Source: Carya illinoinensis (lineage: Eukaryota; Streptophyta; Magnoliopsida; Fagales; Juglandaceae). Taken from it: DNA of 64,000 bases. Below the pieces are notes generated by a model, which worked only from the letters and a program-made list of their open reading frames with translations, was not told where the DNA came from and made no database searches. Each line of letters opens with the position of its first letter. Within the stretch, counting starts at the first letter, position 1. Positions 1 to 10,464 of the stretch are shown here, in pieces. The stretch spans positions 19,303,501-19,367,500 of the forward strand of contig NC_056761.1 of NCBI RefSeq assembly GCF_018687715.1. Direction: 5' to 3'. The position numbers and the translations under genes are program-made.

Positions 1-1850
1 CTATAGCTTCTATCTGGTATCCCACGCTTCAAGCTCATTACCTATATTTTGAATAACATCTAATCTTGCAATAACTAACTCACTATAAACTACCATTGAC
101 TTCACCTAGACATAATCGAAACGTTCATGGTAACTCACCCACCTATTGTACTCTAAAAAACTCTAGTTTTAGTACAACTAATTCCTTCAATAACACTTCA
201 CAAATAAATCTCAAGATAGGCCATACTGTTTAAATCTTCAATCCATCAAAACTATTAAACAACACTCATGGATCCTACTGCTTTATTACTTCATACCTAT
301 GATTATGCTACCCACCATTGATGCACAAGTTTCAACTTCCAAGATTTATTACTTCATACACCACACATGGTGACATAACGATCTCCTTTCAAGTTAAATA
401 ACCATACTTCCAATTCTCCCAATTGGATACTTGATCTGCAAAGAAAAGTATAGCCTCACCAATTTAAATTCTTATGACTTCAAGTTGCAATTGCTTCTCA
501 AGATAAACACAATAGTCGTTTCAAACCATCATCCCAATGGGTAACCTGCTTCGACTGCACATTCCGTTCAACTTACCAAACAACTCAAAGCCAAAAATCT
601 CTTGAATTTAATATTACCACACAGATTCCTCTTCAACTCCTACCAAGCCAAAATAGATGAGACTAGGACCCGCACTCCCCGAAATCCATACGTACTTAGC
701 ATTACTACTCATCGATCTCATGTACTCTTAGCCAACACCAAAAATCATTCAAACGTACAAGTGATCCATTATCACATTTCCATCACCTGGACTTATATCC
801 TCAACTCAACAAGAATCATTCATGAATCTACTCAACTTATATCCTTAAATCAGCAACTAGCCATTGCTTAAAGTTTGGTACCGAGAATGACCTTAAACCT
901 GCTAAGAATCCATTCCCAAAAGTCTATCGATCATATAGCCTCAAATTCAATTGTATTCAATACCAACACAAAATCTACCATTTCCAACACCCTGATGGAC
1001 CTATATCTTTCGAATTGATAAAATCATTTCCTAAAATCTGCTACTACAATCTCGAGTTAACAATAATTATTTTCTAAACTAGCTTGATATCTTCAATCCT
1101 CAAAGAAATACACGAACTAGATCATTACCTCCAATCCTCAAAGAAATCTGCTCTAGAAAAATTTTCATATCAATAACTCAACTCTAATCAACCCTATTTT
1201 AATGGTTACAAACTAATCACTCACTAGAGTAGATCAAGCTACAGCACTAAGTCCGTAAAACTATGAACTCAATTCTTATTATAAGTCAATCCTTCTACTC
1301 TGCAATTCTAAAACCTTAAATCAAATAAGAATCATCTTCCGGAACTTCTAAGATCAAAGAACTTACATCCCATAATAGAAAAAAATTGACTCTCAAATCT
1401 TTCAAATTCTAAAACATTAATAGATAACAAATCATTTTCTGAAATTCTCAAGATTGGTGGCTTTAATCCAAAACATTCACCTTAAAAGCTTGTAAAATTT
1501 AAAGCCCCAATTGCCACCAAATTACTCATCTGAATTACGAAATCTAAAACTCGAAATTTAATTATTTCCCCTCAAATCTTGTCGAACCTAACACCTTAAT
1601 TACCATAAACTTATTTTCCTAAAATCTATAAGGCCGCAAACTTTAAAACTTTACTGAAATTTCATAAAATCTATCATTGAAATTTGTTGAACTTACAACC
1701 TACTACGTTATAGACCATTTCATAAACTCCATGGAACCAAAGAACTCAATTATTCTACTTCCCTAAAAGATCACCCAGATCATGCCATTCTCTCCAAGCC
1801 TCGATAATATAAAAAGAAAAACAAACCACACAAGGCATTCATCATGAAAG
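1..1850. other. Non-coding internal region of a gypsy-type element
   Basis: This AT-rich stretch has no convincing reading frame on either strand. It lies downstream, in minus-strand sense, of the gag remnant at 1852-2574, where protease and pol would be expected. Nothing resembling RT or integrase is visible. It is probably the decayed or non-coding interior of the non-autonomous element whose 5' LTR is at 3155-5416. The other LTR would lie beyond the left edge of the window. Confidence 0.45.
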
Positions 1851-1851
1851 A

Positions 1852-2574
1852 TTAGATTAGACCCTTACTTGCCATGACTCCAGCATCATGGGTCGCTGGC
1901 ACCTCATCATCAACATCTCCGGGTGTGACAGCATAAACCTGAGCTTGCACTACTTGTCTTGAATTTGTTCTTCCACCGCGTCTATCTCCACAGCTTTCTT
2001 GAACTCTAACGGGGCACTCACGAGCAATATGTCTCACTTGGCCGCATCGGTAACACTGGGGTCCACCACTTAGCCGACACTCGCTTTCATGAGCTCTATT
2101 ACAAATTCTACAAATTGGCACTCGTCCTCCTATACGCACTCCCGAGGCTACTTGTGGTCGAGTCCCGGTCCGCTAAACAAACTTCTGAGGCGAATCCGAA
2201 CTACTTCTTTCACCAGTAAAACTCCGCCTCTTTTGTCTTGGAGGGGAGCTCATACTCAAATTATTCTCTCGCTCCACAAGAGTGGCCACATCCACTAAAT
2301 CCTGAAAAGTAGATATCTGGTGGCTGACCACCATACGGCGTATATCAGGACGTAGACCCTCCTAGAAACGCTCGGGCATTTTCTCTGTGGCGATGAGGTG
2401 GGGAGCAAATCGCCCAAGTTCTATAAATCTTCGGGCGTACTGTTCCACAGTCATGCTCCCTTGGACCAAGCTTGAGAACTCTCTTGCTTTTTGCCACCTC
2501 ACGGAAGTGGGAAAGAAGCGATCATTAAATTCTTTCTTAAAGTGATGCCAGGTCATAGTGGCAAAAGACCCCAA
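1852..2574 (-). pseudogene. Ty3/gypsy gag remnant with zinc knuckle
   Basis: The part at 2362-2574 carries the retrotransposon gag core: a W-x-x-F-K-K-E-F stretch, then RFFP, then an M-T-V-E-Q-Y-A-R-R-F segment. The part at 1852-2139 carries a CCHC zinc knuckle (C-Y-R-C-x4-H-x4-C) preceded by a second Cys-rich segment. Together they are the C-terminal two thirds of a chromovirus-type Gag, which packages element RNA into virus-like particles. The parts are out of frame with each other, and the N-terminal third is missing to the right. The primer site and LTR on the right (3141-5416) have the same orientation, so this is the gag of that element. No protease or pol follows, so it is non-autonomous. 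Confidence 0.75.
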
Positions 2575-3140
2575 ACCTTAAATAAAATTCCCTTAAACAT
2601 ATCCTTCAAGTTCGTTGAACCTACACTCTCCTATACTATAGCCTCGTTACATAAATTCTACAAAACCTTGACCTCAATCATCTTAAGCGACTTGAAGCTA
2701 ATTCCTCTCCTCATTGCTACGTGAGTTCCCACCTTACAAAGATTGCCTAAACCATGACATTCCCTTCAGACCTCAACATCATACAAGCAAACCACATCGC
2801 TAAAAAAATTCAAGCCTAATATGCTAAATGTTCATGCCTAATAATAGTATCCTCGATTATACCGCCTTCCTGCCACAACACAACCTTTGAACCCCCTTTA
2901 AGAAAACAAATAAAACCAACATAAAACCAAAACCAAAACCAAACCACACAACAAGAACCAAAAAGAAACCAGCATGCAATAACATAACTAAATAAACAAA
3001 CACAAGCAAACTAGCTCAAATAAATTCAAACATATAAAACATGTCAAAAAGCAACTTTACTTAAAATAAATTTCAAAACACAACCTTAAAAACATTCTGG
3101 TACTACCTACGGGACATGTGGTTTTACCCAGAGCCGAAGC
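2575..3140 (-). other. Untranslated leader of the gypsy element
   Basis: AT-rich DNA between the gag remnant and the primer-binding site, with no coding signal. By position it is the leader plus the lost N-terminal part of gag. Confidence 0.4.
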
Positions 3141-3152
3141 GCTCTAATACCA
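3141..3152 (-). promoter_or_regulatory. Primer-binding site (initiator Met tRNA type)
   Basis: On the minus strand this reads TGGTATTAGAGC, one mismatch from the common plant gypsy primer site TGGTATCAGAGC. It lies 2 nt inside the LTR end at 3155, which fixes the minus orientation of the element. Confidence 0.75.
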
Positions 3153-3154
3153 CC

Positions 3155-5416
3155 TGTGACGCCCCCAAATCCCCATGCACGGACACGGGAAAATCGAGAC
3201 GTCCGGATGATGACATCACGGATCACCACCCTATCGACGTGTGCCAAGTGTGTGTATAAGCAACGAATGTGCACGAGAAACACGTAGCGGATAGCAAAGT
3301 CAATAACTAAGTACTAGAATTTTTCTTATTTTAATACAAAGCTGTTTAAAACATACGTAATAAAATATTACAAAACACAAATATAGTTTTAAACCAAACA
3401 ACAAAGCTTCAACTTTAGCTCGGAACCCCAGCAGAGCCGCATCCTCGGGCTAAACCTCCTCCTCTTCCTCGAACCCTGTACCAAAATCTACGGAACCAAA
3501 AATGGTGCCGCAGGTAAGTAAAATCCAAATGCCACTAGATAAAGACATATTAAACTCAACAATATGCATGAAAGAATGCAATACATTGCCCCATAAAATC
3601 CATTCCTCGCCATTATCCCAAATAATGGCCCAAAACTACTACCACCATTTTCCCAGAAAATAGATCAAAAATCTCAACACATCCTCGCCATTATCCCAGA
3701 TAATCGCCCAAACCACTATTTTCCTAGAAAATGGATCAAAAGCCTCGAAACCAAACCTCACCATTTTCCCAGAAAATGGCCTACATCCGAAAACCATAAA
3801 AACGATCCAATTATGCATGCACCATGATTTCCCCTAGGGACCATCCGCACACCCTGGCTTTGTGCCACACCACAGGTAACGACTACGCGTGTGACACCTA
3901 AACGAGCGATGCCCAGACTCGAACCCAGCGCGTACCTAGCAAGGCCATCCTCTAGTCCCCGCCACTCTAGGGACCACGGAGTTGACACGACAGCGTTACC
4001 ATATCGTGCGATTCGGTCGTCGCCCTGCGACAATCCAGGGGATGTCACTCAGTATTATCCACTCCTGAGTGACCAGAGGAGCTTCACCAAGATAATAACC
4101 CATCTCGGCTTGGGCTCGTGAGACTCACACACCTGAAACCATTTACGCCAATAAAACATGATTTTCTCACTTAAAATCAAATGCGCATAACTGAAATATA
4201 AATGCAACTTCAAGGCATAAAAAAACCAACCAATCCAAATCAACACATCAAGTAACTCCGTCCTCAATCCATCCGACCACCGAACTCTTTGGACTCAGTC
4301 CGGAATCAGCCAACCAACAGCAAATATTTATTGTATGAGCAAAATATATTTAAATCTAAAAATAGAGTTTGGAAAATACTTACAGCACTATATGGTATTT
4401 TTCAAAAGCTCGTGGTGTTGCAAACGGCGGAAGAAAAGTAACGTAGTGTAATTTACACGGTGGCCGTGGGTAATAAATTACTCATTTTTGAAGGGGGAAA
4501 AACCAAAGCTCAGGATTGATAGGGAATGGCCTTGAGATATTTATGAAGCTAAGGGAAAAGAGTTTTGGCCGTGGGTGGTGGTGAAAATGGCGGTCGAAGG
4601 CCAAAAAGGGGCTGAACGGAGTTGAGCTCGTGGGAGCTGCTCCAGCAACGGATCGAGGCCGGAAATGGGTGGTTTAGGTTGGCAAGATATAGGGGAAGAA
4701 GCTGTGAAGAGATAGTGGCAGGAGGTGGTGCGACGGTGCCAAAATCAGTGAAAAACCGTATGGCTTGGAGAGCTCGTAGTGGCTAATGGTGGCTCGGATG
4801 GAGGTAAAACTTGGTGGGGATGTTCACCGGTGAGAGGGGAAGAAAACTGGGTGGGTGGTGTAGGCCATGCCACCGGCGAGCGGCGGATCTGGGCTGCGGA
4901 AGCAACCAGCGACCGGGGAGAAAAACAGGCAGGTGCCGTGACTTCCAGGGGCTCGTGGTGGCTAACGGCTGGTTCGATGGCTCTGGAAATTGGTGGGAGG
5001 GGAAGAGAATGGTGGGGGTGGTGTACAACACAGCCGCCGGACGGCGGTGCAATGGGCGGCCGAAGTGGCAGCGACGGTAAGGGGAAAAAGAAGGGGCAGC
5101 ACGCGGGAGAGAGGAAACAGGGAAGAAAGAAGTAGAAAAAAGAAATAGAAAAGAAAGAAAAGAAGAAAAAGAAAAGGAAAAAGGGAAAAAGAAAAAGAGA
5201 AAAGAAAAGAAATGAGGTCCAATCCTCACTCCGGAAACCGAAAACAGATCCGCCAAAAAAGATTTTAAAACCGTAAAACAATTAAAATAAATTAAACACA
5301 ACATCAAATAAATTAAAAACCAATTAAAATATATTAATTTAAAATAAATAACTAATATATTAATTAAATTAAAAACAACCCTTCAGTGAAAATACACGTA
5401 AAAATTGGTTATCACA
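3155..5416 (-). repeat. 5' LTR of a minus-strand gypsy element (family A)
   Basis: The LTR spans 2262 bp, begins TGTGACGCCC and ends TTATCACA on the plus strand. It is the same family as the solo LTR at 10465-12756: both share the first ~150 bp, the ACCACGGAGTTGACACGA-like block, and a long purine-rich tract near the end (5130-5215 here). The open frames seen across 4745-5307 are low-complexity products of that tract and are not genes. The LTR interrupts a LINE relic on its right. Its second target duplication lies outside the window. Confidence 0.8.
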
Positions 5417-6050
5417 GATTTGATTAGCCTTCGTGGGAAGTATCTCTTTGCATTCCCTCCAAGCAAAAATTCTAACTTTATAAGGAATTTTTAACTTCCA
5501 TAAACAGTCTAGAATTTCTTATTAGACGCCCAGATGATGTTTCCCCCACATTCTTAGAAGCAAGTAACGTAAAAAACCTGTAAGCACTTTTAATAGTAAA
5601 AATGCCACTTTTTTCATGTTCCCATATCCACTTGTCATCCTCATCTGAATAACTTGGATGCATTCTTAATGCTGCCGTAGAAATCTTTGGATTGAAGAGA
5701 GATATAACCTTAGAAAGGTTCTACCAATGAGTATTACCACCTATTAGAGAAGCAACCTGACCTTCCAATTCATCTGACCTCTAATTTTGTTAGGGATTTT
5801 GATAACTTGTTTCCTTTCTCAATTCTTGAAAACCAGGCAGCCATACATCATTTACGATGTGTTTATTTCTCCCATTCCCAACATTCCATCTCCCTTCTTT
5901 TAACAACAAATTGTTAGTCTCCCATATTCCTCTCCATGCATAAGAGGGAGAGTTACCAAGGGAGGCCTCGAGCATATTGCAATTAGGAAAGTACCTTGCA
6001 CTATAAATCTTGTGGAATAGAGTACACTTGTAGCCTCCAACCCTATTTGG
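5417..6050 (-). pseudogene. LINE (L1-type) ORF2 3' fragment
   Basis: Minus-strand frames contain motifs typical of the region after RT in plant LINE ORF2. At 5790-6040 there is a Y-A-W-R-G-I-W segment followed by V-G-N-G-R-N-K. At 5560-5640 there is a D-K-W-I-W segment followed by F-T-I-K-S-A-Y-R. Near 5430 there is F-A-W-R followed by L-P-T-K, which normally precedes the C-terminal zinc finger. Stops and frame changes interrupt it. The LTR at 3155-5416 cuts it on the left and the AT-rich border of the provirus on the right. Confidence 0.75.
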
Positions 6051-6055
6051 CTAAC

Positions 6056-6205
6056 AATGTCATATTAATAGTTATATTAATACTATATTACTATATATTA
6101 TAATATACTATAATATATCACTATAGTCTATAATATAATTATAATATATATTATAATACACAGTAATATATTATCATTATAGTATTTTGTACTATATTAT
6201 ATAAA
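6056..6205. repeat. TA-rich tract at the left border of the provirus
   Basis: A run of imperfect TATA/ATTA repeats of about 150 bp. A shorter TA-rich tract (16065-16090) sits at the other end of the provirus. Florendovirus insertions are known to favour TA simple repeats, so this probably marks the integration site. Confidence 0.6.
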
Positions 6206-6398
6206 CAACTTGTATCGAAAATATAAACAAGTTACAAGTTAGCAAATTTAAAATATTACAACAGGTAAGGAGATAAGGGATTAAGAAGAAGAGAAGGAAG
6301 GGAGGGGAGAAGAAGACTCAAGGAGTAATACCTAAAGTCTAGAAATAGGTAGACTGAATTCTCTAATGAATTCTACGTATTTTTGAAGCTAGGCTTTC

Positions 6399-6406
6399 CT
6401 TTTATA
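6399..6406 (-). promoter_or_regulatory. TATA box of the provirus promoter
   Basis: TATAAAAG on the minus strand, in the context CCCTATAAAAGG. It lies about 450 bp after the end of ORF2 and upstream of the pregenomic leader, where caulimovirid promoters sit. In this linear copy it points out of the provirus toward lower coordinates. Confidence 0.6.
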
Positions 6407-6460
6407 GGGCAAGGAAGCACTATATACAATAATTAAAGTAGTACAGTGAAAGAAAGATAG

Positions 6461-6536
6461 TGAAAGCAATTATCCGTGACTGAATAGTGCATCCATTCAC
6501 GTACAATGAAAGCAATTGTAGTGCATCCATTCACGT
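6461..6536 (-). promoter_or_regulatory. Duplicated enhancer-like element upstream of the provirus TATA box
   Basis: A 17-bp direct repeat, AGTGCATCCATTCACGT, occurs at 6486-6502 and 6520-6536. Each copy is preceded by TGAAAGCAATT (6461-6471 and 6507-6517). The pair lies 60-130 bp upstream of the TATA box in the direction of transcription. The duplication is plainly visible; its enhancer role is inferred. Confidence 0.5.
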
Positions 6537-6849
6537 GAAAGTAGAGTGGCTGTCATTTCTTGTCTCAGCTTGAATTGCGAGAAAGTATTATGTCAGCTTG
6601 TAAAGCATTTGATTCTTCAGCAGGGATCAATTGTCATTAGATAGTCTAGATCAATTATCAGATAGTCTTGGAGTGCTTTCTGAATTATGTCCAAAGCAGT
6701 TATTGTATGGATCAACAACTGAAGCTTTTGAAGATGCTTATGAATTATTTGATTCATCAGAATTATCTTTTTTCACAGAATGTTGAAGTAAGTAAATCAA
6801 ATCATTTTTCATAAGTCCTTTAAGAACATTCTTCTTTTTAGACTTAGGG

Positions 6850-7942
6850 AGGATTTATTAGATTTATCAAGAGGAAACAATTGTTTTCCCTTTTGTTGAA
6901 GTAGCAAGAGCCTAGATCAAAGGATATCCAGGTGTTGATGGTAGGTCACTAGCAGGGAAGTCTTCAGAGTTCTTTAGATCTGGAGCAGTCTATGGAAACT
7001 CTCTTATAGTAGCATCAATAATATTTTGCATGTCGGGAAATCTATCCCACCACTTGACAAAAGTATATCAAACAATTAAATCTCCATTTCTCTTATAATT
7101 CCATTTTAAGATCCATGGAGTTTTAAACCATTTGCAAAAATGAAGAGAATATGGAAATTTTGCCATATGTCTATCCAATTTTGCTAGAATTTCATTGGTA
7201 AAGCATTTGAAGGCTTGTTGGAGCTCTTTAGGAAAATTTTTTGGAATAAGACCAAATTGGTACCACCATTTGTTGAACCAGAGGGGAATCTTTCTCTTGA
7301 TTTTTTTTTGTCAAAGTTAAGAAACCAAGAATGAGACATATCAAGTGTTTGAAATAGCATAAATTTAAACCAAGCTTCGATGTAATCATAGTATGTGTAA
7401 ATTATTTCAGAATCAGGAAGTCTTTTTGAAGTAGAAGGATGAGTGCCCCAATCTTCTCCAGTGATAAGGTGGGAAATATAAGCACTATGATAAATCAATT
7501 TAGATTTATCAGTTTTGTCAAAACTTGGTTTAATAATAAGAGAATTTGTGTGAATTAGGATAGTAGAATAATATTGGAGATTTTTGGCTAGATTCTTTGG
7601 GATCCAATGGAAATTTGGAGGAAAATAGCTTGAAGTAATTTTAAATGGGTCTGTATACATTGACCGATTACGTTCAATGTAAAACAGATTCCAAGAACAC
7701 ATCTTTCTAATGTATTTGGTTTTTGAAGCAAGTAGGAAGTATTGATTGGATTTAGCAGATGCAATGGGTTTGGCATATGGGTCATATGGTGTTGAAACAG
7801 TGGAAGCAAATGAATTAGGTTTAGAAATACTACCTAAGGTAGTAAATCTATTAGCAATTTCTAATGGTAAAGCAGGTTGGCTTGAAACAAGTTTGGGTGG
7901 TGCGACAACAATTTGTTTTCCTTTATCTTTCTTTTTGCTCAT
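6850..7942 (-). pseudogene. Florendovirus-like ORF2 protein, unknown function
   Basis: The frame starts at 7942 with M-S-K-K-K-D-K-G-K-Q. It stays open to 7184, then runs on in related frames to about 6850 with stops. The N-terminus is lysine-rich and followed by a Pro/Ser-rich stretch. The middle and C-terminal parts are rich in Trp, Tyr and Phe. Near 7130-7000 are H-F-C-K-W-F-K-T-P-W and F-V-K-W-W-D-R-F-P, which recall the conserved block of florendovirus ORF2. The family's function is unknown. It is placed just after RNase H, as in that genus. At least one frame change and several stops make it non-functional. Confidence 0.6.
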
Positions 7943-7959
7943 GATTGCTACAAAAATTC

Positions 7960-8480
7960 ACAGGTAAAGAAATCAGGGATAGAGTTGTCGAAACCTTTAA
8001 TATATTCAATATCAAAATCAAATACACTCAAAATAGCTCGCCATCAGGCAAAAATACGTTTTGATGCAATATTTTCAACATATTTTTCTAAAATATGTTT
8101 AACACTATTACAGTCAATTTGCAATAAATTTTTTGTTTAATAGATCACTTTGAAATTTTGAAATGCATAATACTATAGCCAATATTTCTTTCTTAATAGT
8201 ACTATAGTTATGCTGTGCATGATTTCAAACTCTAGAGTGAAATTCAAAAATTTGTTTTGATGAGTCAAGTGAAACAATTTGTTTCAGAATGCCACCATAA
8301 CCAATGTCTAAGACATTTGCTTCAATAATTTTGAAGGAAGCAAAAGTAGAAATACCAAAGCATGAAAGAGTTTTGACATGTGCCTTAATTTTTTTAATAA
8401 GATTAGTATGAATTTCTGACCAAATAGAAGGATTACTATGTAGCCTTTCACATAATGGCTTACATTGTTTTCTCATGTCT
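7960..8480 (-). pseudogene. Provirus RNase H domain
   Basis: This continues the RT frame set. It includes an I-I-E-A-N-V-L-D-I-G-Y-G-G-I-L-K segment (about 8325-8275), where the first catalytic Asp of RNase H would be expected, then a Y-S-T-I-K-K-E-I-L-A-I-V stretch near 8180, and Q-I-D-C-N-S near 8110. Caulimovirid RNase H removes the pregenomic RNA template during reverse transcription. The frame is interrupted, for example near 8225 and at the 3' end before ORF2. Confidence 0.65.
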
Positions 8481-8489
8481 TGGTAAAAT

Positions 8490-9300
8490 TTTGCGACATA
8501 ATTGAGTGAACCAAGAAATCTTTGTAATTAATTTTTATCAAGGATAACATCAGGAAATTTGTTAGCAAACTCAATAGCCTTATTGATGGGTTTAATTTTG
8601 CTTCCAAAAATATCATAACCAATGAATCTAATCTTGGTTTGAAACAATTGGATCTTTTTAGCAGAAACAACAAGACCATTTAGTCTAATGATGTCAAGAA
8701 ACGAATGCAAATATTTTCAATATTCATCAATCGATTTGGAAAATATTAGAACATCATCAATATAAACAATAGTAAAATGGGTAAAGGTATTGAAGATATC
8801 ATTCATAATATTTTAGAATTCACTAGGGGCATTTTTTAGACTAAAAGGCATCACATTTCACTCATAGTGTCTAAAAGCTGTGATAAAAACAGTTTTATAC
8901 TTGTCTAACTCACTAATCTGAATTTGCCAAAATTCTGACTTTAGGTCAAACTTAGAGAATACAATAGCATTACTTAACCTATGAATTAAGTCATTTTTGT
9001 TGGGAATAGGGTATTTAATCCATTCTAATACTTTATTCAAGCGTTTATAATTAATTACTAAGCGAGGGGTCCCTCTCTCAATCTCTGCATTTTTTTGGAC
9101 ATAAAAAACAGCACAAGACCAAGGAGAATTACAAAATTCTAAAGTCTCACTATTCATTTGAATAGCGCGAGCTTTCGTTGGAATATTCTTTTTAGAAAAA
9201 TCTTTAACATAAGGTAAAGAAATAACATATCTTTTCCTATGCCAGAATGCATTTGGAAAATTAGAACAAACATCAGAGATCAATCATTTGTTAAAATTAG
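8490..9300 (-). pseudogene. Provirus reverse transcriptase domain
   Basis: The N-terminal RT part at 9283-8858 has R-L-V-I-N-Y-K-R-L-N and F-S-K-F-D-L-K-S-E-F-W-Q-I. The palm motif reads Y-I-D-D at about 8750, in the Y-x-D-D position. The thumb region continues at 8710-8528 and ends with R-F-L-G-S-L-N-Y near 8510. This is the polymerase that copies pregenomic RNA to DNA. Stops interrupt it between 8858 and 8710 and near 8527. The catalytic aspartates remain although the frame is lost. Confidence 0.8.
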
Positions 9301-9895
9301 CAATTTTTGATTAAAGCAAAGGACTAGACAATTGTTAAGAAATATTTTTGAATTTGATTTCCTGTTAAGTAAATTCAAATCTTGGTTTTTTGCTGAAAGC
9401 AAAAATTCAAAATCTTGTCGATGTCAATTTCAAATTTAGAAGCAAATTTAAATTTTACTTTTTGTCCAAAAGGATCAATCGTAATACCTTCTTTATCAGA
9501 AATAAAATGATATAAAGATGAAATGAAAGGAATTCCTAATATGACCTTGTGGGACATATTTTGGACTAAAACAAAAGGAATCTTAAAACAAATATTATCT
9601 TAGCAAACATGAGAATTGTTTAGCTCATAAGTGATCTTCATTTGAGATCCATTTGCTGCAAATAATTTTTTAGTAGACTTTTCATAATATTTACTAGGTA
9701 TTAATCATTGTTGGATACAATTAATTTCCGATTCAGAATCAATCATAGCAACAACAGAAAACTTGAATTCATGACAAACAATAATACTAACAAGAGAAAA
9801 CCATTTGGGGGGAAGAGAATAATGAATTAAAGCAATTTTTTTATATGAAGATTTCTCTTCAGAAACTTTTGGTTGCTCATCATCAGAAGGAATCT
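9301..9895 (-). pseudogene. Provirus aspartic protease region
   Basis: At 9557-9375 is M-S-H-K-V-I-L-G-I-P-F-I, the segment that follows the active site in caulimovirid proteases. The active-site loop near 9745 reads A-M-I-D-S-E-S in place of the usual D-S/T-G-A, so the conserved Gly-Ala is replaced. A stop follows shortly after. The enzyme would process the polyprotein. Both the altered motif and the broken frame indicate it is inactive. Confidence 0.7.
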
Positions 9896-9896
9896 C

Positions 9897-10130
9897 TTAA
9901 TAAAATTGTTTATCAATTTTAAAACACAAAATTTCTTGTTTTAAACCATTATTTGAAATTTTGAGATTAATGATCTCAGCTTTGAGTTCAATAATTTCTT
10001 TTTTAATCAAATTGACTTCATTTTGTAAATCACAGGTAGAAATATCTTTGGGTTTTTTCTTTTGAAATCTTTCCAAAGTATCTTGAAAATTGATTCTTTG
10101 TTTAGAAGTTTCTGGATCTTGACGAACCAT
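9897..10130 (-). pseudogene. Provirus linker with predicted coiled coil, between coat protein and protease
   Basis: An open segment of 77 codons. The second half has heptad-like spacing of Ile and Leu among Glu, Lys and Asn (residues 30-70), suggesting a coiled coil. By position it is the spacer between the coat-protein zinc knuckle and the protease in the polyprotein. No enzymatic motif is seen. The start shown is only the first Met after a stop and is unlikely to be a real start. Confidence 0.5.
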
Positions 10131-10459
10131 AGTCTCCTTTAGCTTGAGAATATATTCTTCTTTAAGCTCTGGATATTTGATTTGGGAAATCAGGTTTAAT
10201 AAAAGATTTTCTTGTTCTTCAGCTTTGGTTAAAACATTGATTGTTTTACTCGAAGACTTGCAACAAGAATCAATACAATTACAGCCAAGCTTAATATTGG
10301 GAGAATTAGAGGATCCAGTTTCTTAGTGATACTTTGAATCACTAGAATTGAACTCATTTATGTCGGATGAAGAAAATTTTGTTTCTGGAGTTGAAACAAT
10401 TCTTCTTGATCAGTGATACTAATATTCAACTCATTAAGCTTATTTTTTAGTTTATTGGG

Positions 10460-10464
10460 CTTTT
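10460..10464. repeat. Target-site duplication CTTTT, left copy
   Basis: The matching copy is at 12757-12761. The pair brackets the solo LTR and shows it arrived by integrase-mediated insertion into the provirus. Confidence 0.75.

Noticed and set aside
4745..5307. Overlapping frames of 174-178 codons on the minus strand, rich in Phe, Ser and Leu
   Set aside because: They translate the purine-rich tract and GC-rich part of an LTR in several frames at once. The same tract in the solo LTR gives different frames. No domain.
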